Shown: positions 1-8,609 of the stretch, in pieces
How the letters are laid out: each line of letters starts with the position of its first letter
Position numbering within the stretch: the stretch's first letter is position 1
NCBI GenBank assembly: GCA_963791945.1
Contig: CAWBUD010000003.1
Location: forward strand, 532,124 to 596,123
Reading direction: 5' to 3'
DNA: 64,000 nt
Origin: PALSA-1003 sp963791945
Lineage (GTDB): Bacteria > Pseudomonadota > Gammaproteobacteria > Burkholderiales > Casimicrobiaceae
Notes under the pieces: model-generated
The model's input: only the letters and a program-made list of their open reading frames with translations
Database searches by the model: none
Told to the model about the DNA's origin: nothing
Made by a program: the position numbers and the translations under genes

Positions 1-1020
1 CGCGCTCGAGAAATAAAGCGCGAGCGCTTCCATGTCGGCGTCGCTCAAGCCCGAGGCCATCCCAGCCATCATCTCGTTTTTCCGCGCACCTTCCCTGTAC
101 GCCTTGAGTGCAGCAAGCAGATAGTCTTTCTGCTGGCCGGCCAGACTGGGCCAGGCGGGGTTGTTGCTGACGCCATTCACGCCGTGGCAAGCCGCGCAAG
201 CCGTGGCCTTCGCTTTGCCTGTGGCGACGTCTTTGGGACCCCCGGGTTCAGGGGTCCGTAGCTTGAGGCCGGCGTAATGGCCCGCAAGGTCCTGCATATC
301 GTCGTCGGTCAAGCTCTTGGTGGTTGCAGCCATCATCGCGTTCTGGCGCGCGCCCGTCTTGTACGCCTTGAGCGCCTCGACGATGTAGGCGCGATTTTGT
401 CCGGCGAGGTTCGGCCAGACCGGATTGATGCTCACACCATTGGCGCCGTGACACCCCGCGCAAGTCGCGGCTTTGCCCGTCTCCGCTTGCCCCGCTTGCG
501 CTGCCGGCGCAGCGGCCGTGAGGATGAGCCTGGGCGAATGCGGGTTATGGCAGGTCGTGCATTGTTGAGTTCCCGCGTGCGTAGCGATGTCGATCTGCCG
601 CTGTTCCGCTGGCCTGCCCGGCATTTTTTCGTGGCAAAGCGGGCAAAGCTTGAGCGTATCGGCGGGAACGGGCTGCTTGCCGCTGGCAGGATGATCGACA
701 CCCGTGGACACATGCTGAAACATGCCTCCCGCGTCGCGTCCCCCGGCGGCTTGATGGCAAACTTCGCACTGAACGACCTTCCCGATATCGACGCTGTGGT
801 GCACGCCCGCGAACCACTCGGCATACCGAGCGGCATGGCATGACTTGCAGTATTCGGAGCCCTTGTACTTCGGCTTGTCGGATGCGATCTCCGCTACGGA
901 GTCGCCGCGGTAATGGCCGTAAGCGTAGAACGAATCCGCGGTAAAAAAGATCTTGGCGGCATAAGCCACCGCCCCAAACCCCACGATGAGGGCAATCAGT
1001 CGAACGATGTGTTTGGGCAT
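1..1020 (-). CDS. Membrane-anchored hexaheme cytochrome c (tetraheme + two class I cyt c domains), 3' end outside window
   Basis: Starting at the ATG complementary to 1018-1020, the reading frame stays open to the window edge, giving 340 residues without a stop, so the C-terminus is missing. Residues 5-23 form a single N-terminal membrane anchor. Six CXXCH haem-binding motifs are visible with first cysteines at 58, 85, 126, 154, 187 and 275. The first four are spaced like a small multiheme cytochrome. The last two sit in two tandem class I (c553/c4-like) domains, each with a CAxCHGxNGVS start and a later Met-rich patch that could supply the distal ligand. The likely role is a periplasm-facing electron carrier linking quinol or cytochrome pools to the decaheme conduit encoded just upstream on the same strand. 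The fusion architecture is seen directly; the electron path is inferred. A terminator separates it from mtrB, so it probably has its own promoter. Confidence 0.85.
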   Translation of the reverse strand, partial: MPKHIVRLIALIVGFGAVAYAAKIFFTADSFYAYGHYRGDSVAEIASDKPKYKGSEYCKSCHAARYAEWFAGVHHSVDIGKVVQCEVCHQAAGGRDAGGMFQHVSTGVDHPASGKQPVPADTLKLCPLCHEKMPGRPAEQRQIDIATHAGTQQCTTCHNPHSPRLILTAAAPAAQAGQAETGKAATCAGCHGANGVSINPVWPNLAGQNRAYIVEALKAYKTGARQNAMMAATTKSLTDDDMQDLAGHYAGLKLRTPEPGGPKDVATGKAKATACAACHGVNGVSNNPAWPSLAGQQKDYLLAALKAYREGARKNEMMAGMASGLSDADMEALALYFSSA

Positions 1021-1232
1021 GGCGTTGCCTTGCCGGCTGATCCGGCCCGATTTCGCGCACTGTCTTCAGGCATACATTCGTTTGATGCATCTGCGCATCC
1101 GATCGCGACTGCGGGCCCCGGTGGACCCAACGGTACGCGACGACCCTTACGTTGCGATCGGCAGCGGATAGAAAATCCAGCGCTCCTGTGGACAGGTTCC
1201 GGGTATCCTGCTCTCCACGAGAGCGCGGCAAC

Positions 1233-1246
1233 TTGACTCAGATCAA
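1233..1246. promoter_or_regulatory. FNR/Dnr-type box upstream of hexaheme cytochrome gene
   Basis: The sequence TTGACTCAGATCAA matches nine of ten positions of the FNR/ANR half-sites (TTGAT-N4-ATCAA). It lies about 213 bp upstream of the start at 1020 (minus strand). It shares the CAG spacer with the boxes at 5252, 5868 and 23699, which suggests one regulator. Confidence 0.55.
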
Positions 1247-1380
1247 CGTGCAAGCGCCGCGATAATGGTTGCAGGAGACGGGCCGCGCCCGATGGACGCT
1301 TGAGCACGATCCGGTCGGCGCCCTCATGGCGCGAGCTCAGCCAGAGGAGTTGCGCACCGATACTCGGATCGCAAAGCAAG

Positions 1381-1406
1381 AAAAAGGGGCGAACAGCGTT
1401 CGCCCC
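1381..1406 (-). terminator. Rho-independent terminator after mtrB-like gene
   Basis: A perfect 8-bp stem (1386-1393 pairs with 1399-1406, five-base loop) is followed on the minus strand by a run of five T residues (complement of 1381-1385). It lies 21 bp after the stop codon of the outer-membrane barrel gene. Confidence 0.85.
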
Positions 1407-1427
1407 GATCTTCGGCCGCCAGCCGTT

Positions 1428-4100
1428 CTATTGCCAGCGATAGATGTACGAAAGTCCCACCACGTGGACGTTGTAGTTGAACGGCTGCTCGCTGGTCGGC
1501 ATCACGTTGGTGAGCGACCCGAACTGCATTCCGTCGTAGACGTAATCGTTGGACTTCAGGTGCTGGTACCAGTAGGTCAAGCGGATCGACGAAGTCCGGT
1601 CGATGGCGTATTGACCCCCAAGCCTCACCTCGATCAGCGTGTTCTTCGCCGTCGGCGTCGACGCCGCCGGGATGAAGAACGCCGCGGGCACGCCCGGGCC
1701 CAGCGCCGGCGCCGGTGACGCCAGCGCGAACGGATTGTTGACATACGATCCGCCGGCGACGCCGATGTCGGTTCGCGCCTCGGTGTACAGCAGATCGCCG
1801 ATCAGATCCAGCCGGCCGCCCATGAGGTTCTTGTACGTGAAGCCGATCCCGAACGTGTCGGCCTTGTCTCGCATGTCGGTGGACCAGTTGAGGCACGGGT
1901 CGATCTTGGCGTTCTGGTTCTTCTCCAGCACTGTCGCGAAGCAGCCTCCGGAGACGATCGTGTTGCCCGCCTGCCCGACAAACGCCGTGTTGCTGTTCGA
2001 TCCGTACGAGATGCCCGCGCTCTCCGACTTGTTCTCCTCGTGCGTGTAGAACGCGTGCATGACGAAATCGTCGCTGGCGGCGAAGTTCCCTTCGAAGTTC
2101 AGGGCCCAGCTCTCGGCATCCTTGAGGCCGTACACCGAATCGTTGTAGTCGTCCTTGTTGTAGTCGAAGCTGCCCTGCAGCGACACCCGGTCGGTCGCGT
2201 CCCAATTGACCGATGAGCGCAGCTTGTTGCGGTTGCGACTGGCCATGTTGAACCGGCGCATGCCCACTTCTTCGTTGATGTTGTTGCGGCTGCCGTAGAG
2301 CGACTGGGGAAGGATGTTGTTGTTGGGAGAGAAGATGGCGGCGTCGCCGGTGAGCGGCACGGTCGGGAAGCCGGCCACGGGACCGAATCCGGTCAGGCCG
2401 GTCTGGACCAGGTATTGATAAGCGCTGACGGTCGCCCCGCCGCTCGGGACGACGTTGGCCATGGGAACGAGCGCGAGGAACGCGTTCTCGTCGTAATTGA
2501 CGCGGCGCTCGGAATACGCGTAGGCCACCCTGCCGCTCAAATTCTCGACGACGTTCCCGCGCCATTCCGCCCTGAAGGTATTCTCCTTGGTCCTCGGCGC
2601 ATCGGCGCAGTTGATCCACGATCCATCGCATTTCCGGTCGATCTGCTGGTATTGGTAGCCGGCCAGAATCGACTGGCCCTTCGCCACGGCGTAGGCGCCT
2701 TCGAGGTCGAACTGGTTGATCTTCTTGCTGTACGGGCGATTGGCGTAGATGTTGATGTTGCTTCCCAGCGTGTTCGGCGCGAGACCCAGCGCGGCGTTGA
2801 AGGGCGATGCCGCGGTCGCCCTTGCCTCGTTCGCGTCCTGGAAAATATAGGTGTTGACGGCGGTCTTGTTGTCCCGATCGTCGTACTTGTAGCCCGCGGT
2901 CACGTTCAGGTCCTTGACCGGTTTGGCGGTTAGCTTCGCACCGAAAGCCGTCCATTCCACGAGCCCGTGCAGCGACGAAGCCGGCAGCCCCAGCGGGAAC
3001 TGGTTGTTCTGTCCCTGGGTGACGAACTGGTCGTTCTGCGTGTTGCGCGCGTAGGACCCGTTCAGAACCAGCTTGGTCGTCGGCGAGAAGTTGTAGCCGC
3101 CCGTCAGGAGGAACTGGTGAAAGTCGTTGCTCGGCGCTGCACTGATGGTCGCCGTCTTCGTCGGATCGTTCGCGTCCTGCCACGTGACCGATGAGATGTC
3201 GTTCCTGAATACCGAACCGTAGTAGGCGACCTGCAGAAAGGCCTTCGCATCCGTGTAGCCCAGGCTCACGTTGTACTGGTCGGTCGTCTGATCGATCGGG
3301 TAGGGAAGAATGTTGGAGTATTCGCTGACCTGCGAAGTTACCGCACCGAGCGGCATGAGTCCGTCCTTCTTCTCGTGCTGCGCACTGACCTTGAACTCCC
3401 AGTTACGATCGATGTTGTAGGTGAATCCGCCCTTATAGGTGGTCCGCTTGGTGTCGAGATCGACGTTGTTGAAGTCCGGCACATCGTTGGCAATGATATT
3501 GTTGACGGTGGCCTGCTGGGCCGCGGTCGGCGGAGTCACGACGCCACCCACGTTCGCGGGCGCGAGACCGGTCGTCGGCGACAGCGAGCGGAAGTTGATC
3601 GCTGAGCCGCTTACCTGGGGCACGATGGGCTTGATCCAGTTGGACGGCAGCGTGAGCGTGCTCGAGCCGGCGCCCTGGTAGGGTGTCTGGTAAGTGTCGG
3701 AGCGGTTTCGCCGCAGCTCGTCATAGCCGAAGTCGATCCGGAACTTGCCCTGCTGCCCGTACTGGGCGGACACGTCGCGCGTGTCCAGCCCGAGATCGGT
3801 GCCTGTAATGCGCCAGCGCGTCGGGTCGTTGCTGTCGTAAGTGCCGCCACCGCGGACGTCGAGATTCAGGATGCCGTAGAGACCCTTGTTGAACAGACCG
3901 TTGTACTCGCCGAACTTGAAGGAATCCTGGCTGACGTATCCCACGCCCGCTTCGACCTGATTGGTTGGCTTCGTCAGTTGGTTGACGGCGCTGTCGTTCT
4001 CGGCTGCCTGCGCCGCCGACATCGCCGCCAAGGTCACCAGCGCTGTGCGAACGGCGGCAACCGACGCGCGGACCGCCAAACAATCCTGCTTCGTCTTCAT
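1428..4100 (-). CDS. mtrB: MtrB/PioB family decaheme-associated outer-membrane beta-barrel protein
   Basis: The product of 890 residues has a signal peptide (about 1-32, ending AQA before AEND) and then long alternating polar/aromatic beta-strand repeats rich in Tyr, Asn, Asp and Gly, ending in an aromatic-rich strand (IYRWQ). In the MtrB/PioB/MtoB family the barrel sheathes a periplasmic decaheme cytochrome and lets electrons cross the outer membrane. The MtrA-like cytochrome gene lies 24 bp upstream on the same strand, the canonical pair order. I saw no CXXC near the mature N-terminus such as Shewanella MtrB carries. No cell-surface MtrC/OmcA-type cytochrome gene is visible, which fits the two-component MtoAB/PioAB arrangement better than the metal-reducing MtrCAB type. 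The direction of electron flow cannot be decided from sequence. Confidence 0.9.
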   Translation of the reverse strand: MKTKQDCLAVRASVAAVRTALVTLAAMSAAQAAENDSAVNQLTKPTNQVEAGVGYVSQDSFKFGEYNGLFNKGLYGILNLDVRGGGTYDSNDPTRWRITGTDLGLDTRDVSAQYGQQGKFRIDFGYDELRRNRSDTYQTPYQGAGSSTLTLPSNWIKPIVPQVSGSAINFRSLSPTTGLAPANVGGVVTPPTAAQQATVNNIIANDVPDFNNVDLDTKRTTYKGGFTYNIDRNWEFKVSAQHEKKDGLMPLGAVTSQVSEYSNILPYPIDQTTDQYNVSLGYTDAKAFLQVAYYGSVFRNDISSVTWQDANDPTKTATISAAPSNDFHQFLLTGGYNFSPTTKLVLNGSYARNTQNDQFVTQGQNNQFPLGLPASSLHGLVEWTAFGAKLTAKPVKDLNVTAGYKYDDRDNKTAVNTYIFQDANEARATAASPFNAALGLAPNTLGSNINIYANRPYSKKINQFDLEGAYAVAKGQSILAGYQYQQIDRKCDGSWINCADAPRTKENTFRAEWRGNVVENLSGRVAYAYSERRVNYDENAFLALVPMANVVPSGGATVSAYQYLVQTGLTGFGPVAGFPTVPLTGDAAIFSPNNNILPQSLYGSRNNINEEVGMRRFNMASRNRNKLRSSVNWDATDRVSLQGSFDYNKDDYNDSVYGLKDAESWALNFEGNFAASDDFVMHAFYTHEENKSESAGISYGSNSNTAFVGQAGNTIVSGGCFATVLEKNQNAKIDPCLNWSTDMRDKADTFGIGFTYKNLMGGRLDLIGDLLYTEARTDIGVAGGSYVNNPFALASPAPALGPGVPAAFFIPAASTPTAKNTLIEVRLGGQYAIDRTSSIRLTYWYQHLKSNDYVYDGMQFGSLTNVMPTSEQPFNYNVHVVGLSYIYRWQ

Positions 4101-4124
4101 GGCATGCTCCCGATTCGCTCTAGG

Positions 4125-5099
4125 CTACCGCTGGAACTTCGCGCCGGCCGGATGGTTCGAGCCGTGGATCAGCACGTGGCAGTTGAGGCAGGCTCGCGCG
4201 TTCATCTGCGTGCGCGGGCTCTGGTTCGCCAGCGGCTGCAGGCCATTGATGGTCGTCGCGTTTCCGCCCGGCAGGTTGGCGCCGCTGTTGATCGCGGCAG
4301 CGTGGTCACCGCTGTGACACTCCTGACACAGCCACGGAACGCGCGCTTTCAGAAGCGGCGCGTTCGTCGAACCATGCGGGGTGTGACAGTTGGTGCAATC
4401 GTCGACAACCGGCGAGTGCTCCCAGAGGAATGGTCCGCGCTTCTCCGCGTGGCAGGTATAGCAAGTCTCGTTGACCGAGTTCTTGACCATAAGCTTCGGT
4501 CCGGTCGAGCCATGCGGGTTGTGGCAGTCCGAGCAGGCCATCTTGCCCGCCAGGATGGGATGGGTGGAGATCCGGTGCGTCTGCGCCCGCTGCGTGCTGT
4601 GGCAGGTCTCGCACACGTCCGGCTGGGTGACCTTGTCCAGCACCGGGTCGTGGGCGACGTGAACGGTATGGCAGTTGCTGCAGGAGAGATTGCGGGTTTG
4701 GTGCTCGCTGCCCGCCCAGTGCATGCGCAGACCCGACTGGTGGCAGGCGAGGCAGGCGCCATTGCGCTCGTCCACGGGCGATGCATTCTTCGACTTGACT
4801 CCGAAGACCGTGTCGGGATGTGCACCGCCCGGATCCTTCACGTGAGCGCTGCTCTCCCCATGGCATGACTGACAGGTCGGGGCGCGCGCATCCGCCCTGT
4901 TGCCGTGTGGCGTCTGGTAGATCGCGAGGACCGGTGTTCGCCAGCCCTCGTTGTGGCAAGCAGTGCACACCGCATCCTTGGCGAGCGCCTGCTGTGCCGC
5001 CTCGTCCTGTGAGGGAGGGTCGGCGGCCCACGCTGGCACCGCAAGACAGAGCAGGCCGATGCAGATGCCGTGGGCGATCGAGCGTTGCAGCAGATCCAT
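4125..5099 (-). CDS. mtrA: Periplasmic decaheme c-type cytochrome, MtrA/DmsE/MtoA family
   Basis: The product of 324 residues has a signal peptide (about 1-25, cleavage after AWA) and exactly ten CXXCH motifs, with first cysteines at 45, 76, 116, 140, 163, 189, 213, 235, 258 and 304. That is the count and length expected for MtrA, MtoA and DmsE. The family inserts into the MtrB-type barrel and carries electrons between periplasmic carriers and the outside. It is followed after 24 bp by the barrel gene. A perfect FNR-type palindrome lies about 155 bp upstream (5252-5265), so expression is probably tied to oxygen or nitrogen-oxide status. Whether it serves Fe(II) oxidation, metal reduction or another extracellular process is open. 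Confidence 0.92.
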   Translation of the reverse strand: MDLLQRSIAHGICIGLLCLAVPAWAADPPSQDEAAQQALAKDAVCTACHNEGWRTPVLAIYQTPHGNRADARAPTCQSCHGESSAHVKDPGGAHPDTVFGVKSKNASPVDERNGACLACHQSGLRMHWAGSEHQTRNLSCSNCHTVHVAHDPVLDKVTQPDVCETCHSTQRAQTHRISTHPILAGKMACSDCHNPHGSTGPKLMVKNSVNETCYTCHAEKRGPFLWEHSPVVDDCTNCHTPHGSTNAPLLKARVPWLCQECHSGDHAAAINSGANLPGGNATTINGLQPLANQSPRTQMNARACLNCHVLIHGSNHPAGAKFQR

Positions 5100-5251
5100 T
5101 TGTTGGCTCCCGTCGACTTTACTTATCTATTGCCGCAGCTTCGCCGATCTCCGCCGCCAAAAAAGCGCGCGCGCGTCGACCCGCAACCACAGTTACAAGC
5201 CAGCGTATTCTGGACGCGACCGACTCTGGCCGTCATCGGAGACGGCACGGT

Positions 5252-5265
5252 TTGATCCAGATCAA
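5252..5265. promoter_or_regulatory. Perfect FNR-type box upstream of decaheme cytochrome gene
   Basis: TTGATCCAGATCAA is a perfect match to the FNR/ANR consensus TTGAT-N4-ATCAA, centred about 160 bp upstream of the ATG at 5099 on the minus strand. It is the best of five related boxes in this window. Confidence 0.7.
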
Positions 5266-5342
5266 TCCAGGTTGTTGGCGGCCTGCAACACTCCTCAAAA
5301 GAGAAACCTTACAAATTGCTGACACAGGCGTCAAGCCGGGCA

Positions 5343-5357
5343 TTGGGCGGCGCCCAA
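5343..5357 (-). terminator. Hairpin just after the CBS-domain gene
   Basis: TTGGGC-GGC-GCCCAA forms a perfect 6-bp stem with a 3-base loop, starting 3 bp past the stop codon at 5361. There is no clear U tract on the minus strand, so it may be a weak terminator or a 3' stabilising hairpin. Confidence 0.4.
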
Positions 5358-5360
5358 GGC

Positions 5361-5792
5361 CTAGCTTTGCCGTAAGAAGTACTCTCGCCGCCTTGCCTCG
5401 GACACGAAATCCTCCAACTCCGGATCCATCGCGCTGCGCGACGAAACGATTCCGATGATCTTTCCGCCCTCGATCACCGGCAGATGCCGAAACCCGCGCT
5501 CATGCATGATCAGCAGCGCGTAGCCGAGCGGCCTGTCAGGATCGACCGTTTCCGGTGCTGGAGTCATCACCTCCGCCAGTTTCGTTGTCCGGGCGTCGAG
5601 ACCCTGCGCGACCACGCGAAATACCATATCGCGCTCGGTAAAAATTCCAACAAGGTGGTCGCCTTCGACGATCATGATTGCGCCAACGTTCTTCTTCGCC
5701 ATGAGCTTGGCGGCCTTGCTGACGAGCGTCTGCGGCGGCGCCTTCAGGACCTTGCGCCTTTGCATCACATCTCTCACGAGTTGATCGAACAT
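5361..5792 (-). CDS. Small protein with two CBS domains
   Basis: The product is 143 residues and is almost entirely two tandem CBS modules (about 5-60 and 72-128). The second half carries the typical sequence VTERD-like in module 1 and HLPVIEGGKIIGIVSSR in module 2. Paired CBS modules bind adenosine nucleotides and usually sense energy state or control a partner. Nothing else is fused here, so the partner is unknown. I chose the ATG at 5792, where a GGGTGGG stretch lies just upstream, instead of an in-frame TTG at 5810. The gene is divergent from nuoA, and the shared region holds two FNR-type boxes. Confidence 0.85.
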   Translation of the reverse strand: MFDQLVRDVMQRRKVLKAPPQTLVSKAAKLMAKKNVGAIMIVEGDHLVGIFTERDMVFRVVAQGLDARTTKLAEVMTPAPETVDPDRPLGYALLIMHERGFRHLPVIEGGKIIGIVSSRSAMDPELEDFVSEARRREYFLRQS

Positions 5793-5867
5793 GGCCCACC
5801 CACGGCGCAACTTCGTGCGCCCAGAAGTTCCTGGTGTTCCGGTCTACCATCGATCAGGCGATTCGGC

Positions 5868-5881
5868 TTGATCCAGGTCAA
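5868..5881. promoter_or_regulatory. FNR/Dnr-type box between CBS gene and nuoA
   Basis: TTGATCCAGGTCAA matches the FNR consensus at nine of ten half-site positions. It lies about 82 bp upstream of the CBS-domain gene start and about 124 bp upstream of nuoA, so it could serve either promoter. Confidence 0.55.
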
Positions 5882-5936
5882 GACACCACTTCGACACGCA
5901 CCGGGCAATGAACTTTGTCGCGCGAAGCGCACGCAG

Positions 5937-5950
5937 TTGACTTGCGTCAA
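5937..5950. promoter_or_regulatory. Palindromic CRP/FNR-family box upstream of nuoA
   Basis: TTGAC-TTGC-GTCAA is a perfect inverted repeat related to FNR/Dnr/NnrR sites. Its centre is about 55 bp upstream of the nuoA ATG. Together with 5868-5881 it makes a two-site arrangement in this divergent region. Confidence 0.5.
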
Positions 5951-5998
5951 TAGCGCAGGGCGCCGCGCCTTTACTGTAACGGTCGAGCGGACCCCACC

Positions 5999-6364
5999 AT
6001 GAACCCGTACGTCGCCTTCCTCCTTTACCTGCTCGCGATCCTGGGCTTCGTGTTCATCACGCTGGTGATGAACCGATATCTCGGGCCGAAGCCGGCTGCG
6101 TCGGCGTTGAAGCTCGAGCCCTTCGAGTGCGGCGCAACGCCGGTCGACACGCGCAACACGCGCGCCGTGCCGATCAAGTACTACGGCGTGGCCATCGCCT
6201 TCATGCTCTTCGATCTGGAAACCGTCTTCCTGTTCATCTGGGCGCTCGGCGCCCAGCCGCTGACCGGCTCCATGCTGTTCACGTTCTTCATCTTCGGCGT
6301 GCTGCTGGTCCTCATCCTGCTCTATGTATATCGATCGCGGCTGATCGACATGGTGACCGAATGA
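5999..6364 (+). CDS. nuoA: NADH-quinone oxidoreductase subunit A
   Basis: This 121-residue protein is first of fourteen contiguous complex I genes in the standard order A-N. Three hydrophobic membrane spans are visible (about 5-27, 63-84, 92-112). The loop motif LEPFECGATP with its conserved Cys, and the FLFDLE-like sequence (FMLFDLETVFLF), are hallmarks of NuoA/ND3, which borders the quinone channel in the inner membrane. Its stop overlaps the nuoB start (ATGA). Confidence 0.96.
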   Translation: MNPYVAFLLYLLAILGFVFITLVMNRYLGPKPAASALKLEPFECGATPVDTRNTRAVPIKYYGVAIAFMLFDLETVFLFIWALGAQPLTGSMLFTFFIFGVLLVLILLYVYRSRLIDMVTE

Positions 6365-6882
6365 CGGTGGACCGAGCGGCGATACCGATCCGTCCCGCCA
6401 ATTCGCGCCATCCCGGGTTCGAGTACCTCTCGACCAAGAAGGACGAGCTGGTCGGCTGGGCGCGAAAGTTCTCGCTGTTTCCCTATCCGTTCGTCACCGC
6501 CTGCTGCGCGATGGAGTTCATGGCGGTGAGCTCCACGCCCTACGACACCGATCGCTTCGGGGCGGCGCTGCCGCGCTTCTCGCCGCGGCAGTCGGACCTT
6601 CTGATGGTGGTCGGCACGATCACCCACAAGCAGGCGCCGGTGCTGCTCAAGGTCTACGAGCAGATGTGCGAGCCGAAGTGGGTCATGGCCTTCGGAGCGT
6701 GCGCGACCAGCGGCGGCTTCTACCAGAACTACGCCGCCGTGGCCGGGATCGACAAGATCATTCCCGTGGACATCTACGTCCCGGGATGTCCGCCGCGGCC
6801 GGAGACGGTCATCGACGCGATCATGAAACTGCAGGACCGGATCGCCAGAGCGCATCACCCGATCATCACCGAGAACTTCTGA
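6361..6882 (+). CDS. nuoB: NADH-quinone oxidoreductase subunit B
   Basis: The 173-residue product carries the cysteine pattern that ligates cluster N2 (TACCAMEF, then GACATSGG and VPGCPPRPE). N2 is the last Fe-S centre and reduces quinone at the NuoB-NuoD interface. The ATG at 6361 overlaps the nuoA stop and gives the usual family length; a longer open frame upstream is only read-through in another gene. Confidence 0.96.
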   Translation: MTVDRAAIPIRPANSRHPGFEYLSTKKDELVGWARKFSLFPYPFVTACCAMEFMAVSSTPYDTDRFGAALPRFSPRQSDLLMVVGTITHKQAPVLLKVYEQMCEPKWVMAFGACATSGGFYQNYAAVAGIDKIIPVDIYVPGCPPRPETVIDAIMKLQDRIARAHHPIITENF

Positions 6883-6884
6883 TC

Positions 6885-7358
6885 ATGCCCCCCGTCATCC
6901 TCGATGTCATGAGAGAACAGCTCGTCGCCGCCGGCGGAGAGGCCTACGTGTCGCACCGCATGCTGGTGGTCTCGGTCCCGGCGACGGCCCTCTTCGAGAC
7001 CGCTCGCCGTCTCAAGTTGGAATTCGCGTGCGATCTCTTCCTGGACGTCACCGCGGTCGACTGGCTGGCTCGCGCCCCCCGGTTCGAGGTGGTCTATCAC
7101 TTCTATTCGACGCACCACAGGGTCCGCGTGCGGCTCAAGACCCGCGTGCCCGAGGGCGATCCTGTCGTTGACTCGCTGGTTTCGCTGTACGGCGCGGCGG
7201 GTTTCATGGAACGCGAGTGCCACGACATGTACGGCATCGTCTTTCGCGGCAATCCCGACCTGCGTCCTATCCTGCTCTACGAAGGCTTCGAAGGCCATCC
7301 GCTGCGCAAGGACTATCCGAAGCTGCGCGAGCAACCGCTCGTCACCTATCGCAAGTGA
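6885..7358 (+). CDS. nuoC: NADH-quinone oxidoreductase subunit C
   Basis: This is the 30-kDa type subunit of the peripheral arm. The family signature is present near the C-terminus (ERECHDMYGI, then GHPLRKDYP). At 157 residues it is shorter than many NuoC proteins (about 200 residues), lacking C-terminal extension. It is encoded separately from nuoD, unlike the fused nuoCD of enterobacteria. The ATG is 2 bp after the nuoB stop, and its own stop overlaps the nuoD GTG. Confidence 0.95.
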   Translation: MPPVILDVMREQLVAAGGEAYVSHRMLVVSVPATALFETARRLKLEFACDLFLDVTAVDWLARAPRFEVVYHFYSTHHRVRVRLKTRVPEGDPVVDSLVSLYGAAGFMERECHDMYGIVFRGNPDLRPILLYEGFEGHPLRKDYPKLREQPLVTYRK

Positions 7359-8599
7359 CGATCTCCGCCGTGGATACGCGAGCCGAAACGATCCTGCCGA
7401 ACCCCATCCGTCCCGCCTTCGTGCGCGGGGAGCGCGATGACCAGGTCGTCGTCAGCATCGGCCCGTCGCACCCTGCGACGCACGGCACGGTCCAGATCAT
7501 CGCGGCGCTCGACGGGGAAAAGGTGGCGCGGGTCGACGTGCACTGCGGGTATCTCCATCGCGGCTTCGAGAAGGAGTGCGAGGACCACACCTGGCACAAC
7601 CTCATTCCCTACGTCGACCGGCTCAACTACTGCTCGGGGCTCGTGAACGACTTCGCCTACTGCGAAGCGGTCGAGACGCTCATGGGGATCGAGATCACGC
7701 CGCGCTGCCGATACCTGCGCACGCTCCTCTCTGAATATTCGCGGATCACCGATCACCTCACCTGCGTGGCGGCATCGCTCATGGAGCTGGGCGCCATGAC
7801 GGCGTTCCTGTACCTCGTGATGCTGCGCGACTACATGTACGAGCACCTCGCCGATCTGACCGGGGCGCGGCTGACGTACACCTATGGCCGCATCGGCGGG
7901 CTCGCCCGCGATCTTCCCGACGGCTGGCTCGCCCGCCTCGCCTGGATCCTGGATCAGTACGACACATTCGTCGGCCGCATTCACGGGCTGCTGGACCGCA
8001 ATCGCATCTTCATCGACCGCATGCGCGACGTCGGCGTGCTCTCCACCGCCGACGCGCTCCACTGGGGTTTCACCGGGCCGATGCTGCGTTCGACCGGCCT
8101 AGCCCTGGACCTGCGCAAGGACACGCCGTACCTCGCCTACGCCGAGCTCGACTTCGAGGTCCCGGTCGGCATCAAGGGCGACAACTACGACCGCTACTAC
8201 GTGCGCATGCGCGAGATGGACGAGTCGGTGCACATGATCCAGCAGCTGGTCGATCTGCTGCCCGACGGGCCGATCAACGTCGACGATCGCCGCTGCACGC
8301 TGCCGGACAAGCAGCTCGTGTACACGGAGATCGAATCGCTCATCAACCACTTCAAGCTGATCATGGACGGTCCCGAGGTTCCGGCGGGCGAAGTCTACAC
8401 GGCGCACGAAGCGCCCAACGGCGAGCTCGGCTTCTACATCGTCAGCGCCGGTGGCGGAATGCCCTACAAGCTGCACGTGCGAAGCCCGAGCTTCGTGCAC
8501 ATGGGCGGCCTGCATCGCCTGCTCGAAGGCTACCAGCTCGCCGACATCGTTCCGACCTTCGGCTCGATCAACATGATCGGCGGCGAGTGCGATCGCTGA
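7355..8599 (+). CDS. nuoD: NADH-quinone oxidoreductase subunit D
   Basis: The 414-residue product is the 49-kDa subunit that, with NuoB, builds the quinone site. Signature segments are IGPSHPATHGT, the catalytic-site-like HCGYLHRGFEK, and GGGMPYKLHVRSPSF with the conserved HMGG. The best start is the GTG at 7355, which overlaps the nuoC stop (GTGA); a second GTG at 7370 is possible. The C-terminal sequence ending GGECDR is family-typical. Confidence 0.95.
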   Translation: MTISAVDTRAETILPNPIRPAFVRGERDDQVVVSIGPSHPATHGTVQIIAALDGEKVARVDVHCGYLHRGFEKECEDHTWHNLIPYVDRLNYCSGLVNDFAYCEAVETLMGIEITPRCRYLRTLLSEYSRITDHLTCVAASLMELGAMTAFLYLVMLRDYMYEHLADLTGARLTYTYGRIGGLARDLPDGWLARLAWILDQYDTFVGRIHGLLDRNRIFIDRMRDVGVLSTADALHWGFTGPMLRSTGLALDLRKDTPYLAYAELDFEVPVGIKGDNYDRYYVRMREMDESVHMIQQLVDLLPDGPINVDDRRCTLPDKQLVYTEIESLINHFKLIMDGPEVPAGEVYTAHEAPNGELGFYIVSAGGGMPYKLHVRSPSFVHMGGLHRLLEGYQLADIVPTFGSINMIGGECDR

Positions 8600-8609
8600 C
8601 GAGGCCGCG

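Larger units (their letters stand above)
1021..1427. other. Intergenic region between mtrB-like gene and hexaheme cytochrome gene
   Basis: No convincing gene lies here; open frames on both strands have no recognisable protein content. It holds the rho-independent terminator of the mtrB-like gene (1381-1406) and an FNR-type palindrome (1233-1246) that probably belongs to the promoter of the hexaheme cytochrome gene. Confidence 0.6.

Noticed and set aside
1..5099. A complete metal-reducing MtrCAB locus
   Set aside because: No surface decaheme MtrC/OmcA-type gene is present in the visible part; only the conduit pair and the fused cytochrome are supported.
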